Source of the DNA: Macrosoma leucophasiata
Taxonomy: Eukaryota > Arthropoda > Insecta > Lepidoptera > Hedylidae
Assembly: GCA_036365455.1 (NCBI GenBank)
Contig: JAWQUS010000003.1
Location: 144,001-208,000, forward strand
Direction: 5' to 3'
Length of the DNA stretch: 64,000 nt
The translations under genes were made by a program, and so were the position numbers. The notes beneath the pieces are model-generated. The model was not told the origin of the DNA. It saw only the letters and a list, made by a program, of their open reading frames with translations, and ran no database searches. Below are positions 10,771-22,596 of this stretch, in pieces (the stretch's first letter is position 1; each line of letters begins with the position of its first letter).

Positions 10771-13689
10771 TCAGAAATATAAATATTAAGCGTCGCGTAG
10801 CGTCTATCTTAAGCCTAACAATGTAATTCATTTTAGATTTACGATGTAAAATGTCTAGCTTCGTCTCGTAGCACTCGCTGTACAGAAGGTAACGCGATAG
10901 CCTTGTCCTTATGCATGCCAGGCATGCCAGACATGCCAGTCAACAATCGAAGTGTGCGCAGGCGTTTCTTTTGTGATCTCGACAATAATTGTTCAATAAC
11001 TATGTACCTATTTTTTTTAAATAGAGAGACCAAAAACACTGTCTAAATGATTATGCAGTTCAATAGTGTCTCCGTCGCCTATCGCGCTCCCTGATAAACA
11101 ACTTTTTTTGAATCAAAATTGCATGCACGTTAGAATTTTGTGTTGTTCAAAAAGTTAAGTTTTTTAAAATCAATAGATTAAAACACAGCAACTTCGACTC
11201 AAGTACCTGCGAAATTAAGCGCTAACTAGGTACCTATATCCACAGTCTAAAGAAAACGAACGTGTTAATTACCTATATCTATGTACCTACGCTTTGTAGT
11301 TCCGCTAGGAATAGTGATGAATACATCACTCTTCGTTCACAGCTCTATTTCGTTGTCTTGTGACCGGAACCGAAACCTGAAGTTAGACAATCTTAAAAGT
11401 CTTATCAACTTCTTTCTCTACTTGTTGGGCTTTGGAACATGTCTTATTCTTGTTGTATAATTGTATCAAGCTTCATGTAGGTTCACAGTTTACCTATAAA
11501 TAACCTGAAGTACCTAAGTCGATAACTCCTCACAGATTTAACTTACTATTTTCCTGTCCGACATAAAAATAATTTGAACCCAACCGCAATGACGTGTATT
11601 TCAAGATTGACCAATGGACCATTGTTCCTCGTAACTTGTTTATTTCAATTCCACGTTCAGAGATTTCCCCGACGCAGACAATCAAAAACAAATTCCAAAC
11701 GAGACATATGCCACCGAGTATTGCTCTAAGTATTGCTTGTTGCGTCAGTGCGTGAACCACAACTATGGCATCATCTCGAGGAAAAAGCAATATTTTTCGG
11801 TTTGCAAAAATCCATGCGTCATCGTGCATCAACGTGGGTGCACAAATATACGAGACCACGATTTGATGGGAATACTTGTATGCAAATTCGTCTCCGTGTA
11901 CTGAAAGATTGTGCTGATATAAGTACTAAACATAACAATATAACAGTAGGTCAAGGATAAGACACAAATGTTTACGAAGATTGTAATACTGGACGGGTGA
12001 TATCACTGTAATAAATAAAAAATAAATACATTTTAAATTCCGTTAGTTTATTTATGAATGGATTAAATCTATAACACTTTAAAGTTCAAAGTGGTCTTAA
12101 TTAGTTTAAAGTTTAAACGAATTAATAAGCGCCACCCGAACCTTAATAAACTTGTAATCACTATTTTATACAGATAGATTATTAGTTAGTTACAATTACT
12201 TATACCTACTGTGTGGTGTTAAGGTTCACTTTTGGACTGTATGGTTCAGAGAGACAGAAAGACGTGGTATCGTAATGATGATTTAATTGCGACTGGTGCA
12301 TCTTACAATTCGTAACATAGATTACAACACATGCATACTTTAACGCGTACATAGGTACTTATTTCGCGTAACACCTACGTCTAATAAGTAGTTTTTTTAT
12401 AGTGTAGGGTATCGATATTTCGTATGTTTATACGTTGCCTAGCAACGCTTTACACGCAACGGGTGAACTTTAATCCTCAGAGAAAAAAAATAAATGAGAT
12501 GCTATGCTGAGATGTATAAATGTAGGTATATCTAATATTATTGATTGACTGCAACTAGTTATTTTGGTATTTTTCGATTCCAAAAAAGTAGAAAAGTAGG
12601 TATAACCGGTTTGCTAAATAGGTATCACAGAGTAGACTGCAATACATGAAATGCGGTCCACATCTCGCATATCACTCATCACAGGGGAACGGTGCATGTT
12701 TGCTTTTACTTAGGAACTAGGTACTCGATCTCGCTAACTCGATAATCTCTGACGGTTTGTTTGTGTTGTTATTTGTTTATTTCAACAGATCCAAATTACC
12801 AGACACACGTCATCTTACTTGAGCTTTAACAAAATTGTTAATCATAAGTTGCACCATTTGAAAAATGTTAAATGACGTCATAACTTTAACAGTTAAGTGT
12901 ACCCGTTCTAGAAGCGTAAATTAAACTTCTGCATTCATTGTTAAAGTCAATTTTACAGTTATTGTTTTTTTTTTTCAAAAACCATAACTTTGTCAAATAT
13001 TTTGGTGCAACCGAACCGTAATGTCCAAATCAATGGTATTTTTTAGTGAGACGGCAGCAAGATAATTGTACGTGGGCAGTTCAGCTCATTGAGTTAGTGA
13101 AGTCATTGCGCCCGCGAACGTGCGCGCTGCGCCCGCGCCGGCCCCGTGGCGCAAGCACACAGTGGTACAACGCTCAATCATTCTTCAATTAGGCCTTTGT
13201 CACAATTACCTATACAACGACCCATTTCTAAACTGCCCAACATAAACAAGCTCCGTGATAACCGTATATTTTACCATGAAATTTGAAACGTTACTGAATG
13301 CGATCAGCGTAACTGGAACCATTTTCGAAAAGATTCCCGAAAGCGGATAAGCGTTTGTGCTTCAAGTCGGTGATCGTCAATATCTTTATCGATAATTTCA
13401 TTGGTCATTAATTAATAAATGACGTTCACGAGGTTATAACAAAAAACTCGTTGTAGTGCGATGATAATTCTGACTGAGTAACATAAGCTATACCTACTGC
13501 AGTTTAACTTTATGATAACTGTGTGGCGGTGGCTGATTGGTATGTCACAGTATAAATGTTCAGTCTTTATCGACTTTATGTTCCTCATCTCTTTGTTATC
13601 AATTTGTAAAAGAGTAAATGAAACATTCTACCGATATACATAAGTGCATATTTTTTGATTATTAATTTTTGTAACTTGTAACTTATTGA
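10771..13689. other. Long unrecognised part of gene A intron 1
   Basis: About 2.9 kb of AT-rich sequence without a recognisable coding segment. A GC-rich patch lies at about 13105-13155. Open frames on both strands near 11530-11960 overlap each other and look random. This could harbour regulatory sequence, but I have no evidence for any. Confidence 0.4.
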
Positions 13690-13827
13690 TGTAACATGTG
13701 TGTCTATTGTTATTCATCATAGTTTAAAATAGTTACTCGTATTAATGCCGTAACATAATTATCATAAGCGATTCATGTAATCCCAAATGATAAATAAACT
13801 TTTTGACTTTTGACTTTTACGAGACCA
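13690..13827 (+). mobile_element. LINE 3' end with (TTTTGAC)n tail
   Basis: It ends AATAAACTTTTTGACTTTTGACTTTT. That is a polyadenylation-like hexamer plus a short tandem tail, the usual signature of a severely 5'-truncated LINE. No coding part remains. Confidence 0.5.
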
Positions 13828-13890
13828 ATTCTTGCGTTTCCACTTGCTTTCATTGGCAATCACCAACGTCATGAGTGCTCCTGCTACATT

Positions 13891-13941
13891 CTGGTGATTG
13901 AGGAGTGAATTATTGTAGTTAAAACACTCCTCAATCACCAG
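13891..13941. repeat. Perfect hairpin, 17-bp arms
   Basis: CTGGTGATTGAGGAGTG pairs exactly with CACTCCTCAATCACCAG across 17 bases. Confidence 0.85.
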
Positions 13942-14785
13942 AGTTAGTTATTGGCATCCAGGTTTGCGTCAACCGTGTGATTCGAGGTGAAAATGTGAAG
14001 GTATTTAGACGCAGATTCTATTGTAAGCAAATGAACCGTCAAGAACGAATAGTGAATGGCTGGCAGCGTTCTATGTAAAACAAATTATTCTTCAAGTTGT
14101 TAGCATAGTTTGTATAGCGCCGTGATTGTATATTTTGTCAATGTCAAATTTGGTACAATTTATAATTTTAGTTATTTCCGCAGTTAGTCCACATGACTGT
14201 TGTGCTCGATGGCCTCGAAGACCTCGACGTCATTAGGTATATTTACCATCGACGACACAACGCAGCTTATATGTATTTACCTATGTAGAGATATATGCCT
14301 ATCTGTTTCCAGTTTTAATTTAGTTTGCCTCAATTCAATTTGCTTTTTCAAGAAAATTGCGTTAAGATATTTAATGTAGAGTTTAAGGTGTCGATTTATT
14401 ATTTTTTTAAAAATGCTGAAAGTGACGATTCACTTCAGTATTTTTTCACAGCTAACGGAACAATGCTTAAGCGTCACAGAATTTTTAATGGCGCAAAGAG
14501 CTCTAAAGAAAAGTCTGTCTCTAGCTGCATCGGACTGGCCTATAGTTGAGGTAGCATTTGCCAGCCGGTCTACCCATGGGTAACACTTGGCAAGCAAGGC
14601 TTGAGCCAACAAAGTGTGAGGAGCCACCGAGCCACGGAGCCGCGGAGCCACGGAGCCACCCGGGCTCGTCTGGCTCCGTCAGACCGACCTGTTCGCTAGT
14701 GTCGCAACAGCTCACTCTAAAACGATAAAGACATCATGTTACCTTACAATTACTTCACAGGAGAATGTCTTAACATTGACTTGAT
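13942..14785. other. Intronic sequence with a 9-bp minisatellite-like patch
   Basis: GAGCCACGG-type units repeat at about 14618-14662. The rest is unremarkable. Confidence 0.4.
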
Positions 14786-15083
14786 TTTTTTTTTTTTTTT
14801 TTTTATGTAATGGAAGTGGTAAACAAGCATGCAGTTTACATTGATGTTAAGTGATGACTGCAGCCTAGAGACACCCACACAAAGACCAAGGTCAAAATGC
14901 AGATGCGTTACCACTCCTGAGGCCTAAGGTCTTATGCCTCTGTGCCGGAAATTACAGGGCCGTACATTACCACCTGACCGGAACACGATAGTGTTGAACA
15001 CTACCATTTAGCGGCAAGTATATTAGGTAATGCGGTGGTGCCTACGCCCGCGAGCTCCGTCACTGGAGCTCTACCACCAGTAA
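14786..15083 (-). mobile_element. SINE-like family A, full-length minus-oriented copy
   Basis: Read on the minus strand it begins GGTGGTAGAGCTCCAGTGAC, where GAGCTCCAGTGACGGAGCTC is a small palindrome. It passes CACCACCGCATTACCTAATA and the GGCCTCAGGAGTGG region, and ends GTTTACCACTTCCATTACAT plus poly-A (the plus-strand T run at 14786-14804). It is about 300 bp, with a poly-A tail and no coding capacity, so retroposon-like. No convincing pol III A and B boxes were seen. Confidence 0.8.
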
Positions 15084-15149
15084 AAATTGGATGATAAATC
15101 TACGAAAGCAATTCCTTTGAACTCTTCTTTTACCTTATGAAATGTCAAC

Positions 15150-15217
15150 AGGCGACAGGCGACGGGCGACAGGCGACAGGCGACATGCGACAGGCGACAG
15201 GCGACAAGCGACAGGCG
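15150..15217. repeat. 7-bp minisatellite (AGGCGAC)n, about 10 units
   Basis: Direct units of AGGCGAC with single-base variants (GGGCGAC, ATGCGAC, AAGCGAC). It sits between two family A copies. Confidence 0.9.
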
Positions 15218-15239
15218 GTAAGTAATACTTGAATACATA

Positions 15240-15465
15240 TATTCACATAAAAACTAGAGTTTTCAATGTAGACGCGTCGCTACTCCTGAGCTTAAGCTGT
15301 TCATGCATCTATGCCGGAATTCCCAGGACCGTACATTACACCCTGACTGGAATAAAACAGCGCTGACCACTACCTTTTAGCAGGATGTGGGAATACCTAT
15401 TTGTTAATGCGATAGTCCTTACACCCTTGAGCTCCATCACTGGAGCTCTACCACCAGGAAAACTG
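15240..15465 (-). mobile_element. SINE-like family A, diverged head-only copy
   Basis: Only the head half of family A is present: GAGCTCCAGTGATGGAGCTC, the GTACATTAC region and the CAGGAGTAGCGACGCGTC block, all diverged. The tail half is replaced by unrelated sequence. Confidence 0.65.
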
Positions 15466-16064
15466 TCTAGATATAAAATATCTTCTATTTTGTCTAAACA
15501 AGACACGCGGCTACTATCATATAAAAGTCAAAAGCTGAAGACATTAACAGATTATTATAAAAATCCATAAAAAGTTTAGTGTTAACCGGATCGATAATAT
15601 AAACGAAAGTTGTATAGTCAACAAATCAAAAGTACTGTTGATACAAGCCAATCGAGAAATGGAACCAGCGAGGGCACATTCTCGGGCAGCACCTGCGCCT
15701 GCGCCTGCGTTGTGTTCTCATCGGTTGAAAGTGATATAAGACGTGCGATCGAATTAGACGGGTGCGGGTGCGCGACCTCCCAAACTCCCAAACCGGACCG
15801 GAGCACGTGCCGCAGCCGCAGCCGCGATCCGCCTCCGACAGAAAAGATGCACGAATATGTGAACGATATACATTTTCTTGTCAGAAGGGCCACACTGAAT
15901 ATGTTTTTTGCGGAGTCCTTCTCTGTAGTGACTGCACTTCGAATTCTGCTAAGTGCAAACTTTGACTAAGTAGGTATATCTTTTTGGTAAAGGAGGAAGT
16001 AAAGATATCATCAAATTATTCAAATTTAATTATATCTTTACGGTTAAAATGTTTAAGTTCGTGT
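15466..16064. other. Intronic sequence, unrecognised
   Basis: A GC-rich stretch at about 15680-15840 is open in more than one frame but has no recognisable product or splice boundaries. Confidence 0.35.
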
Positions 16065-16195
16065 AGGCACACCGCGGACACTCCGCCAAAATTCTATACA
16101 AACGCATAATTTGGTTAACTACCTTTTACACAGACATCAATCAGTGACGTGTATTTACACGTGCACCTGTGTGCGATGCACGTAGGGTTATGACT
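16065..16195 (+). repeat. Dispersed repeat family B, 5' part
   Basis: GGCACACCGCGGACACTCCGCCAAAATTC followed by the ACACAGACATCAATCA...GTGCACCTGTGTGCG block, as in copy 1. The 3' half is missing here but appears separately at 17158. Confidence 0.7.
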
Positions 16196-16269
16196 TCGGG
16201 CCGCGACGAGAAGAACATCTCAACATTAAAATATTTTTGTCACAAAAAAAAATCGATAACTTTACTAGG

Positions 16270-16800
16270 AAATTTTGGTAGAGCTCGCTGAACGAGCTCG
16301 AGTGTGATCTCGAACAGCACCACCGCATTTTAATATGTATAGGTATAATTGACCTGCTGCTAAGTGATAGTGGTAATGTACGGTGGTAGAGCTTCAATGA
16401 TAGAGCTCGAAGGCATGCAAATATTATGCTAGTAATATGGGTAGATATGTCAGATATCCTTAAATGATGGGTGTACATTTTGTGGTGTCTTGGGTGCTGA
16501 TTATGATTATCGTTGAGGTGGTAATTATTATTACCCTAACATTGACACCCACTACACACACATGCTTACATACTCGTAGTATTATCGTTAGGCACCATTT
16601 AGGGAAATGTATATTGGGAAATGCGGTGGTGCTCGTACGCCTTGGAGCTCTACCACAGTATACCTATAACCTACCCAAAACATGATAACGGTTTATATTG
16701 ATGATTCTGATTCTGATTCACTTACTGGCTGGTCAAATAGGTCAAATGTAGGTGTTCACGCTTTCGAGCTCGTTCATTGGAGCCCTATCACCGTATATTA
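16270..16800. repeat. Cluster of family A head fragments
   Basis: At least three short pieces of the family A head (GGTAGAGCTC..., CACCACCGCATT, and inverted GAGCTCTACCAC) lie at about 16275-16420, 16615-16665 and 16750-16800 in mixed orientation. This suggests nested or rearranged insertions. Confidence 0.55.
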
Positions 16801-17157
16801 CCATTTCATTTCATTTTTTCAATTAATTTGCATAAATCATGAGATGTTTAGTACAGGTGGTAATAATAATTATCAAAGTGCACCATGAAACCCTCTCGGG
16901 TATGGCAATATGGTTGGCGAGTAATTAAATTATAGGTACATATTTTAAATTGCAAAATTATATAAAACTATTTGAACGTGAAGCAGATTTCATTTCATTT
17001 ATGTATTATTATCATGTCAAGATCAATATAATATTGGAAAACCATCGAACACAATCGCGTTACATCCACCATTTTTAAATAAATGAACCTAACCTAAATA
17101 TATTGAAAAAATATAAAAAATATATTGAATTTAAAATGTATCAAAACTAGGCCGCTC
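16801..17157. other. AT-rich intronic sequence, nothing recognised
   Basis: Simple AT-rich sequence between two repeat clusters. Confidence 0.4.
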
Positions 17158-17280
17158 GCAACCTCGCTGTAGAATACCAACCGTCGCCCATAAGAGGGGA
17201 GGGGGTTGGGTGACGCGGGGAAATCGGGCGGGACGTCGAAGTGACCATTCTATACGTAGTATTATTACATATTCTCTGGT
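17158..17280 (+). repeat. Dispersed repeat family B, 3' part
   Basis: Contains CGTCGCCCATAAGAGGGGAG, GGGCGGGACGTCGAAGTG and the ATTCTATACGTAGTATTATT end. With the piece at 16065-16195 it may be one element split by about 0.96 kb that contains family A heads. Confidence 0.75.
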
Positions 17281-17589
17281 GTACCTAATAGGTAGTTATT
17301 GAGTCTAGAATCTAGATATGTTTTAATAATAATGTTTCGATTACTGAACATTACCGATTACCGAATTACATCGAACTTACTGTTAAGTACCTAATATTTT
17401 CCGTTGTTAAATTGGATTAGATCTACGACATAATTAATTAAATATTGATTGACCCTACAAGGACGAACAGAGCGGCCACTACAGGCGCCTAGTCTCATAG
17501 CAATACATAATGACATATGAAATATCAATACTGAACAGATATCACTCTGTCAAGTTCGAGACATCATACGAAGAAGTTCATCATTTTAG
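17281..17589. other. Intronic sequence, nothing recognised
   Basis: Short AT-rich interval without clear features. Confidence 0.35.
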
Positions 17590-17690
17590 CCGAAAGAAGT
17601 CCACTACTGGAAAGCCTCCCATAAGGGGCAATGTATGGGATATGCAATAATAGCCACGCTTGGCATGCGGATTGGCGATGATATTCTTAT
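17590..17690 (+). mobile_element. LINE 3'-end-like fragment
   Basis: AAGTCCACTACTGGAAAGCC followed by TCCCATAAGGGGCAATG resembles the arthropod LINE 3' end 'GTCCACTGCTGGACATAGGCC' from memory. No coding remains. A CTG triplet run follows at about 17698-17712. Confidence 0.45.
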
Positions 17691-18329
17691 CGGAGGATGC
17701 TGCTGCTGCTGCCCGTCGATGCGTGCCGAAGAATTCTCTTCCAAGAAGCAAATTCTTCCGCTAGTGGGCGGTGGGGTCGTCAGTGTCGTCACGTCGACAC
17801 CAGATGTGAAAGATGTTTTTTTTTATTTACTTCGTAGTTATATCAAATTAAAATATAACCCAAAATCAACAAGTCCATTAAAAAAACCATTTTAATTTAA
17901 TACACGGCCAATATAATACGATCCGCTAAAATGGTTTAATTATTTCAATGAGTGTAGATCGCGAAAACTTAAAAATGAAAGACTAAGACGACGCGACGGT
18001 TAAAAGGCACAGGTCAGATACAGGTCTAGAGTAGGTAAAGGTGGAATTGAATGTAAAAATCCCTGCAAGTACACAAATAAGTATTATTTAAACAGCGTAA
18101 TAACTGAATACTGAATCAGATACTACGCTGACACCACCAAGAAGTGGTTGGGGCACAGACGATGATGTGACGTCAGCCGCGCGCTCCGCCACTCTCGGTC
18201 TCGTGTCTCGTGCTTATTTATAAAAACAAAACAACTCAATGTTTACCACAATGTACAACAGTAGACAAATACAGACTACAACTTTAGGTTTGTACTGAAT
18301 TGTTTTTCTGTCATTTCTTTGATTACCGA
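17691..18329. other. Intronic sequence, nothing recognised
   Basis: AT-rich sequence. An 86-codon plus-strand frame spans the CTG run and is likely spurious. Confidence 0.35.
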
Positions 18330-18430
18330 GAACCCGTTGGCAACTCCCCTCGTGTTGCAAATGTTCATAGGCGACCACTTTCCATCAGGTGGCTCGTGTG
18401 CCTGTCAAATTAATAACATAAAAAAACAGA
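18330..18430 (+). mobile_element. 3' tail of the LINE family also seen at 56521-57200
   Basis: CCGTTGGCAACTCCCCTCGT, GTTGCAAATGTTCATAGGCGACCA and TCCATCAGGTGGC...GTGCCTGTC, then an A-rich tail, match the minus-strand end at 56525-56640 in the same order. Only about 100 bp remain. Confidence 0.7.
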
Positions 18431-19648
18431 ACTTCGACCCTTTCACTACCCCTAACCTACCATGGCTGTCGAATTCAGTTACGTACCTAAGTAGTAGGTC
18501 ACTATCTGAGTGAGCTATCTCTGTTTCTAAATCCCCCGAGCTTTGCATGCTTGCTTCTACACATTTATTGATATAAATTACTTGGTTTTTATCCTCTGTC
18601 TACGTTGTAACTTAGCTACGAACCGCTTTAAACTCAAGAAATAATACAAACCGGTATTATCAATAAATATTTAATAATGTGACTTGCAATTCTATCGGAA
18701 CCGGTATACCGGTACTTGACCTGACCGTTCGACGCGTTCATAGAATCCTGTCCAGTATTTCCTCGTCATTTTCGTACAACTGCGGCGCAGACGTCTATAT
18801 TTTATGTGCTTACTAGCGATTTCATCACCATAGAATTCGTCACAACAATGAAAAATGACGAATTGTCATCCCGTATTTTTCATAGACAATCCGTTATTTT
18901 TCATACGGATTTTATTAGTATTCAGAAAATCTGAAACACCTTTCATTATTTACATAATAATCGTAGATAGTAGGTAGGTATGATAATAGTTATTGTGCAA
19001 AGATTTAAGGAAGGCGGTGTTTTTTTACTGCTTACAAACTTTTACTGTAATAAGTGATGAATCGCTAAAACATGCTTTCTTATTCCTCATTACATCATAA
19101 GAACAGCCCCTGTGAACATTTTCAGCCTTCTTGGTCCAAGGGTTCAGGCTTGAAATTGATATGTTAGCCAGTTAGTTAAGATTTTTCTTTTTGTTTTAGT
19201 ACCTAGGTACATAGACATGATTTATTGTATTCATGCGATTGACATCATTCGAACCCGGCGCGGGTGCCGCACTTCAGACTTTACACATGAATCAACATAA
19301 CTCACAATTTATTCGAAAAAACATTAGTGATCGTTCGATTTGTCATAATTTTAAATAGATCTTCTTTTTTCGAGAGAGGTTTAAATAAAATTATTGAATT
19401 CCGATATGTATAGTTACGCGCCTGTATATCCCGAAGGGATAGGCATAGATAAATAGTAATAAATACCGTTCGGTACACATTAGTAGCCTACCTACAAGTA
19501 AAAATGAATCACCGAAATAATTTTAAGCGCATAACTTCCAGGCCACCACCACCAAATGGGAAATGTCAATGTCTTTTATGTCTTCGTTATTGTCAGGAAA
19601 AGTTGTGTATGAAAACAAAATACCTATGTATAAAAAAAAAATAAAAAA
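18431..19648. other. Intronic sequence, nothing recognised
   Basis: AT-rich sequence. A fragment near 19420 (CCCGAAGGGATAGGCATAG) recalls the retroposon tail seen at 24210-24260 and 51360-51420 but is very short. Confidence 0.4.
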
Positions 19649-19982
19649 AACCGCCTTCAAAAAAAATTCAAAACTGAATAGACAAAAACGCTAAAAAGCG
19701 AAAAATAAACTCAATTACTTTAATATGGGCTACGTACCTACCTACTCATAGGTTTGAAGTCGGTGACAAGGCAATAGTGCGCTTCAAATAGCCGTATTTG
19801 ATAACTTAACATAGTAGGTACTGCAACACCACAACATTAATCCTAACGCCCGGGCCGCACTATTGCCTTGGCACCGTCTTCAAACCTATGAGTAGGTTAG
19901 CCCATATTAAAGTAATTGAGTTTATTTTTCGCTTTTTAGTGTTTTTGTCTATTCAGTTTTGAATTTTTTTTGAAGGCGGTTT
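19649..19982. mobile_element. Large foldback element with about 130-bp arms
   Basis: The left arm starts AACCGCCTTC and runs inward to GGCAATAGTGCG near 19783. The right arm (19856-19982) is its reverse complement, with a single indel of about 7 bases and very few substitutions. The unpaired centre is about 75 bp. It is flanked by A-rich (left) and T-rich (right) sequence. It has no coding capacity, so it is a foldback MITE. Confidence 0.9.
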
Positions 19983-20231
19983 TTTTTATTTTTAAAATAA
20001 TTTATATTTTGCTTTTCAGTGGTGTAACTATTATTAATATTAAGTATTACAGAAAAAGTAGGTAGGTATTTCAACTACGAAAGTACTATCTATAGTCTTT
20101 ATCATCAGTTCTAGAGGTGTGTAATAGCGGCTTTTCTGGAACGGCAACGAACCGCTATTGAACTCTAATAGCAGTTTCGAAAACTATCTATTCCAGTAGC
20201 TGGTTTTGAGGCAGTCAAGCAAAAGGCTAAT

Positions 20232-21058
20232 TTAAAGTGTAGTGATATTATCATCATCACTTTAATCATCATCACCTCCACCATCATCAACTACATCATC
20301 ACCTTCATCATCATCACCTCCATCATCATGACCCCCATCATCATTATTACCTTGATCATCATCTCCTCCATCATCACTATCATTTTCACCTCCATCATCA
20401 TCACCACCATCATCACCACCATCATCACCACCATCATCACCACCATCATCATCACCATCATCACCACCATCATCACCACCATCATCATCACCATCATCAC
20501 CACCATCATCATAACCATCATCACCACGGTCATCATCATCTCTCATCATTACCACCTCCATCATCATCACCACCATCACCACCACCATCATCACCACCAT
20601 CATCATAACCATCATCACCACGGTCATCATCATCTCTCATCATTACCACCTCCATCATCATCACCACCATCACCACCATCATCATAACCATCATCACCAC
20701 GGTCATCATCATCTCTCATCATTACCACCTCCATCATCATCACCACCATCACCACCACCATCATCACCACCATCATCATAACCATCATCACCACGGTCAT
20801 CATCATCTCTCATCATTACCACCTCCATCATCATCACCACCATCACCACCACCATCATCACCACCATCATCATAACCATCATCACCACGGTCATCATCAT
20901 CTCTCATCATTACCACCTCCATCATCATCACCACCATCACCACCACCATCATCACCACCATCATCATAACCATCATCACCACGGTCATCATCATCTCTCA
21001 TCATTACCACCTCTATCAACATCATCACCTCCACCATCATCACCTCCATCATCATCTC
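20232..21058. repeat. ATC/ATG trinucleotide satellite with 94-bp higher-order repeats
   Basis: The tract is built from CAT, CAC and ATC triplets. From about 20541 a 94-bp higher-order unit, anchored on TCTCATCATTACCACC, recurs at 20541, 20635, 20714, 20808, 20902 and 20996; one interval is 79 bp. Long Asp/Gly, Met/Val and His/Ile open frames on both strands are by-products of the triplet period. Confidence 0.95.
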
Positions 21059-21129
21059 CTTTCAAGTGTGCTATGAAATTTGAGTAGTTTCCTCGATTTC
21101 TCCAGGATCCCATCATCACATCTTGACAT

Positions 21130-21575
21130 GGTGACAATGGGCCCACCTGTGAGGTATACCCCTTATAATATCTATAGTATGACCAGATTTTTTACATAAA
21201 CTACACAACTTTTGCAAATTTTTGTTCGAATTATTCTGTCTAACTTTACAGTCTTTTTTATAATGTCCAATCTTACCACACTTAAAACATTTTCTATTTT
21301 TGAAAGCTGTAAGAGCCGCAGAACTACTGTCTTCTTCATTTCGAATCTTGTATCTCTGTTCTTCAACTAGTAGTCGCGCACATAATTCACTTAACAACTG
21401 CTTCTCCTTGGGTACTGATTCCCACGCCGAGATGAAGTGTTGGAATTGGTGAGGTAGACTGGTAAGGATTTTGGTAATAGCCATGCTTTCAGCAATTTCT
21501 GCCTCCAATGATTTTAATGTGTGTAGAATGTCTTCTACTCTACCTAAATATTCCGCCATAAAAAAAATCAAATCC
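21130..21575 (-). pseudogene. Copia-type (Ty1/copia) gag fragment
   Basis: A single open frame encodes the C-terminal half of a copia-like Gag. It has the LTSLPHQFQHFISAWES segment typical of UBN2/gag domains, LCARLLVEEQRY, then a CCHC zinc knuckle CFKCGKIGHYKKDC, and a second partial CSLCKKSGH. Gag packages the element RNA. Protease, integrase and RT are absent on both sides, and no LTRs are visible, so this is an isolated gag fragment. Its 3' end borders the ATC satellite. The frame is intact over about 130 residues, so it may be recently inserted or retained by chance. Confidence 0.8.
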
Positions 21576-21679
21576 TTAGCAAATCAACCACGCAACCACC
21601 ACGTAGGGACGGCATCCATATTCCAGATTTCAGATTCCAGTACTCAAATTATAGGAGGGCGTGTAGTGAGTTGATTAAA

Positions 21680-22528
21680 TATTGCATCTTCTCAGAACAC
21701 GTCACTGCCATAACCTGGAACTGCATGTTTGATTATTGAGGCATTGGTTTTTGTTTAAACATTTCTGTGTTACGTAATGTCACTTTGTGTAGATAGGTAT
21801 AGGATCTACGTGAGAACTCACAAAAGTTCTAATATGAAACAACGGTCAATTTGCGTGTGAAGTACCTACCTACTTATGTTAAGTTTTTACAGTTATTTAC
21901 ACATTATGTTAAAATAAAGGATAACAGACTAGCTGCTTATCATCATTTTCCTTATAACAATGACGTGAACAAAAACAATCAAAGGCATACCCCACCCCAC
22001 CCAAGATTAGATAAATACGTTAGAGTAATTAGAAGGTACCTACAATGCTTACTAGTGTTTCGTGTGACCAAAGCTAGGGCTGCTGAGAATATAGGTATGT
22101 TATACCTGAAGACACACAGACCATAACAAAGAAAACACAATACCTAGATGACCTTTATTGTCAGTATATATTTGTAATAAGATAGCGAGCGAGCTCTACC
22201 AATAGAACTTGGCGTGCTATAGACACAAATAAATATTCTAGTCCACCTAGTACCTACCTACTTACCGTAGCACCCACTCCCCGTTCACAAATTCTCCCAC
22301 GGGTAGGCGGGAGAAATCCTTTTGTATAAACAACACTGCTGTAAAACTTTGTTGACATACTCGTAAATAACAAGTTTCAATACATAAGCCCTTGGACATT
22401 CATTAGGTACATTTGCTTTTCCAACTTCATTTAGATCGTTCCTAGCTGGCACGATTTTTTTTTTCGAGTTGTTTTTATTTTATTTTCAAAGACTCCAAAT
22501 GAATAGTAATTAATGGGCTCTGAATCAC
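21680..22528. other. Intronic sequence, nothing recognised
   Basis: AT-rich sequence. A 91-codon plus-strand frame at 21851-22126 has no recognisable similarity. Confidence 0.35.
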
Positions 22529-22596
22529 TGTGTCCCACGTGTCCCGCGTGACCCGCGTGACCCGCGTGCCCCGCGTGCCCCGCGTGCCCCGCGTGC
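22529..22596. repeat. 9-bp minisatellite (GTGCCCCGC)n
   Basis: About seven units with variants GTGTCCCGC and GTGACCCGC. On the minus strand it reads as His-Ala-Gly repeats, a by-product of the 9-bp period. Confidence 0.9.

Noticed and set aside
15150..15217. CRISPR-like array
   Set aside because: Contiguous 7-bp units without spacers, in a eukaryotic genome.
20262..20994. Met/Val-, Asp/Gly- and His/Ile-rich open frames
   Set aside because: Triplet-repeat artefacts of the ATC satellite.
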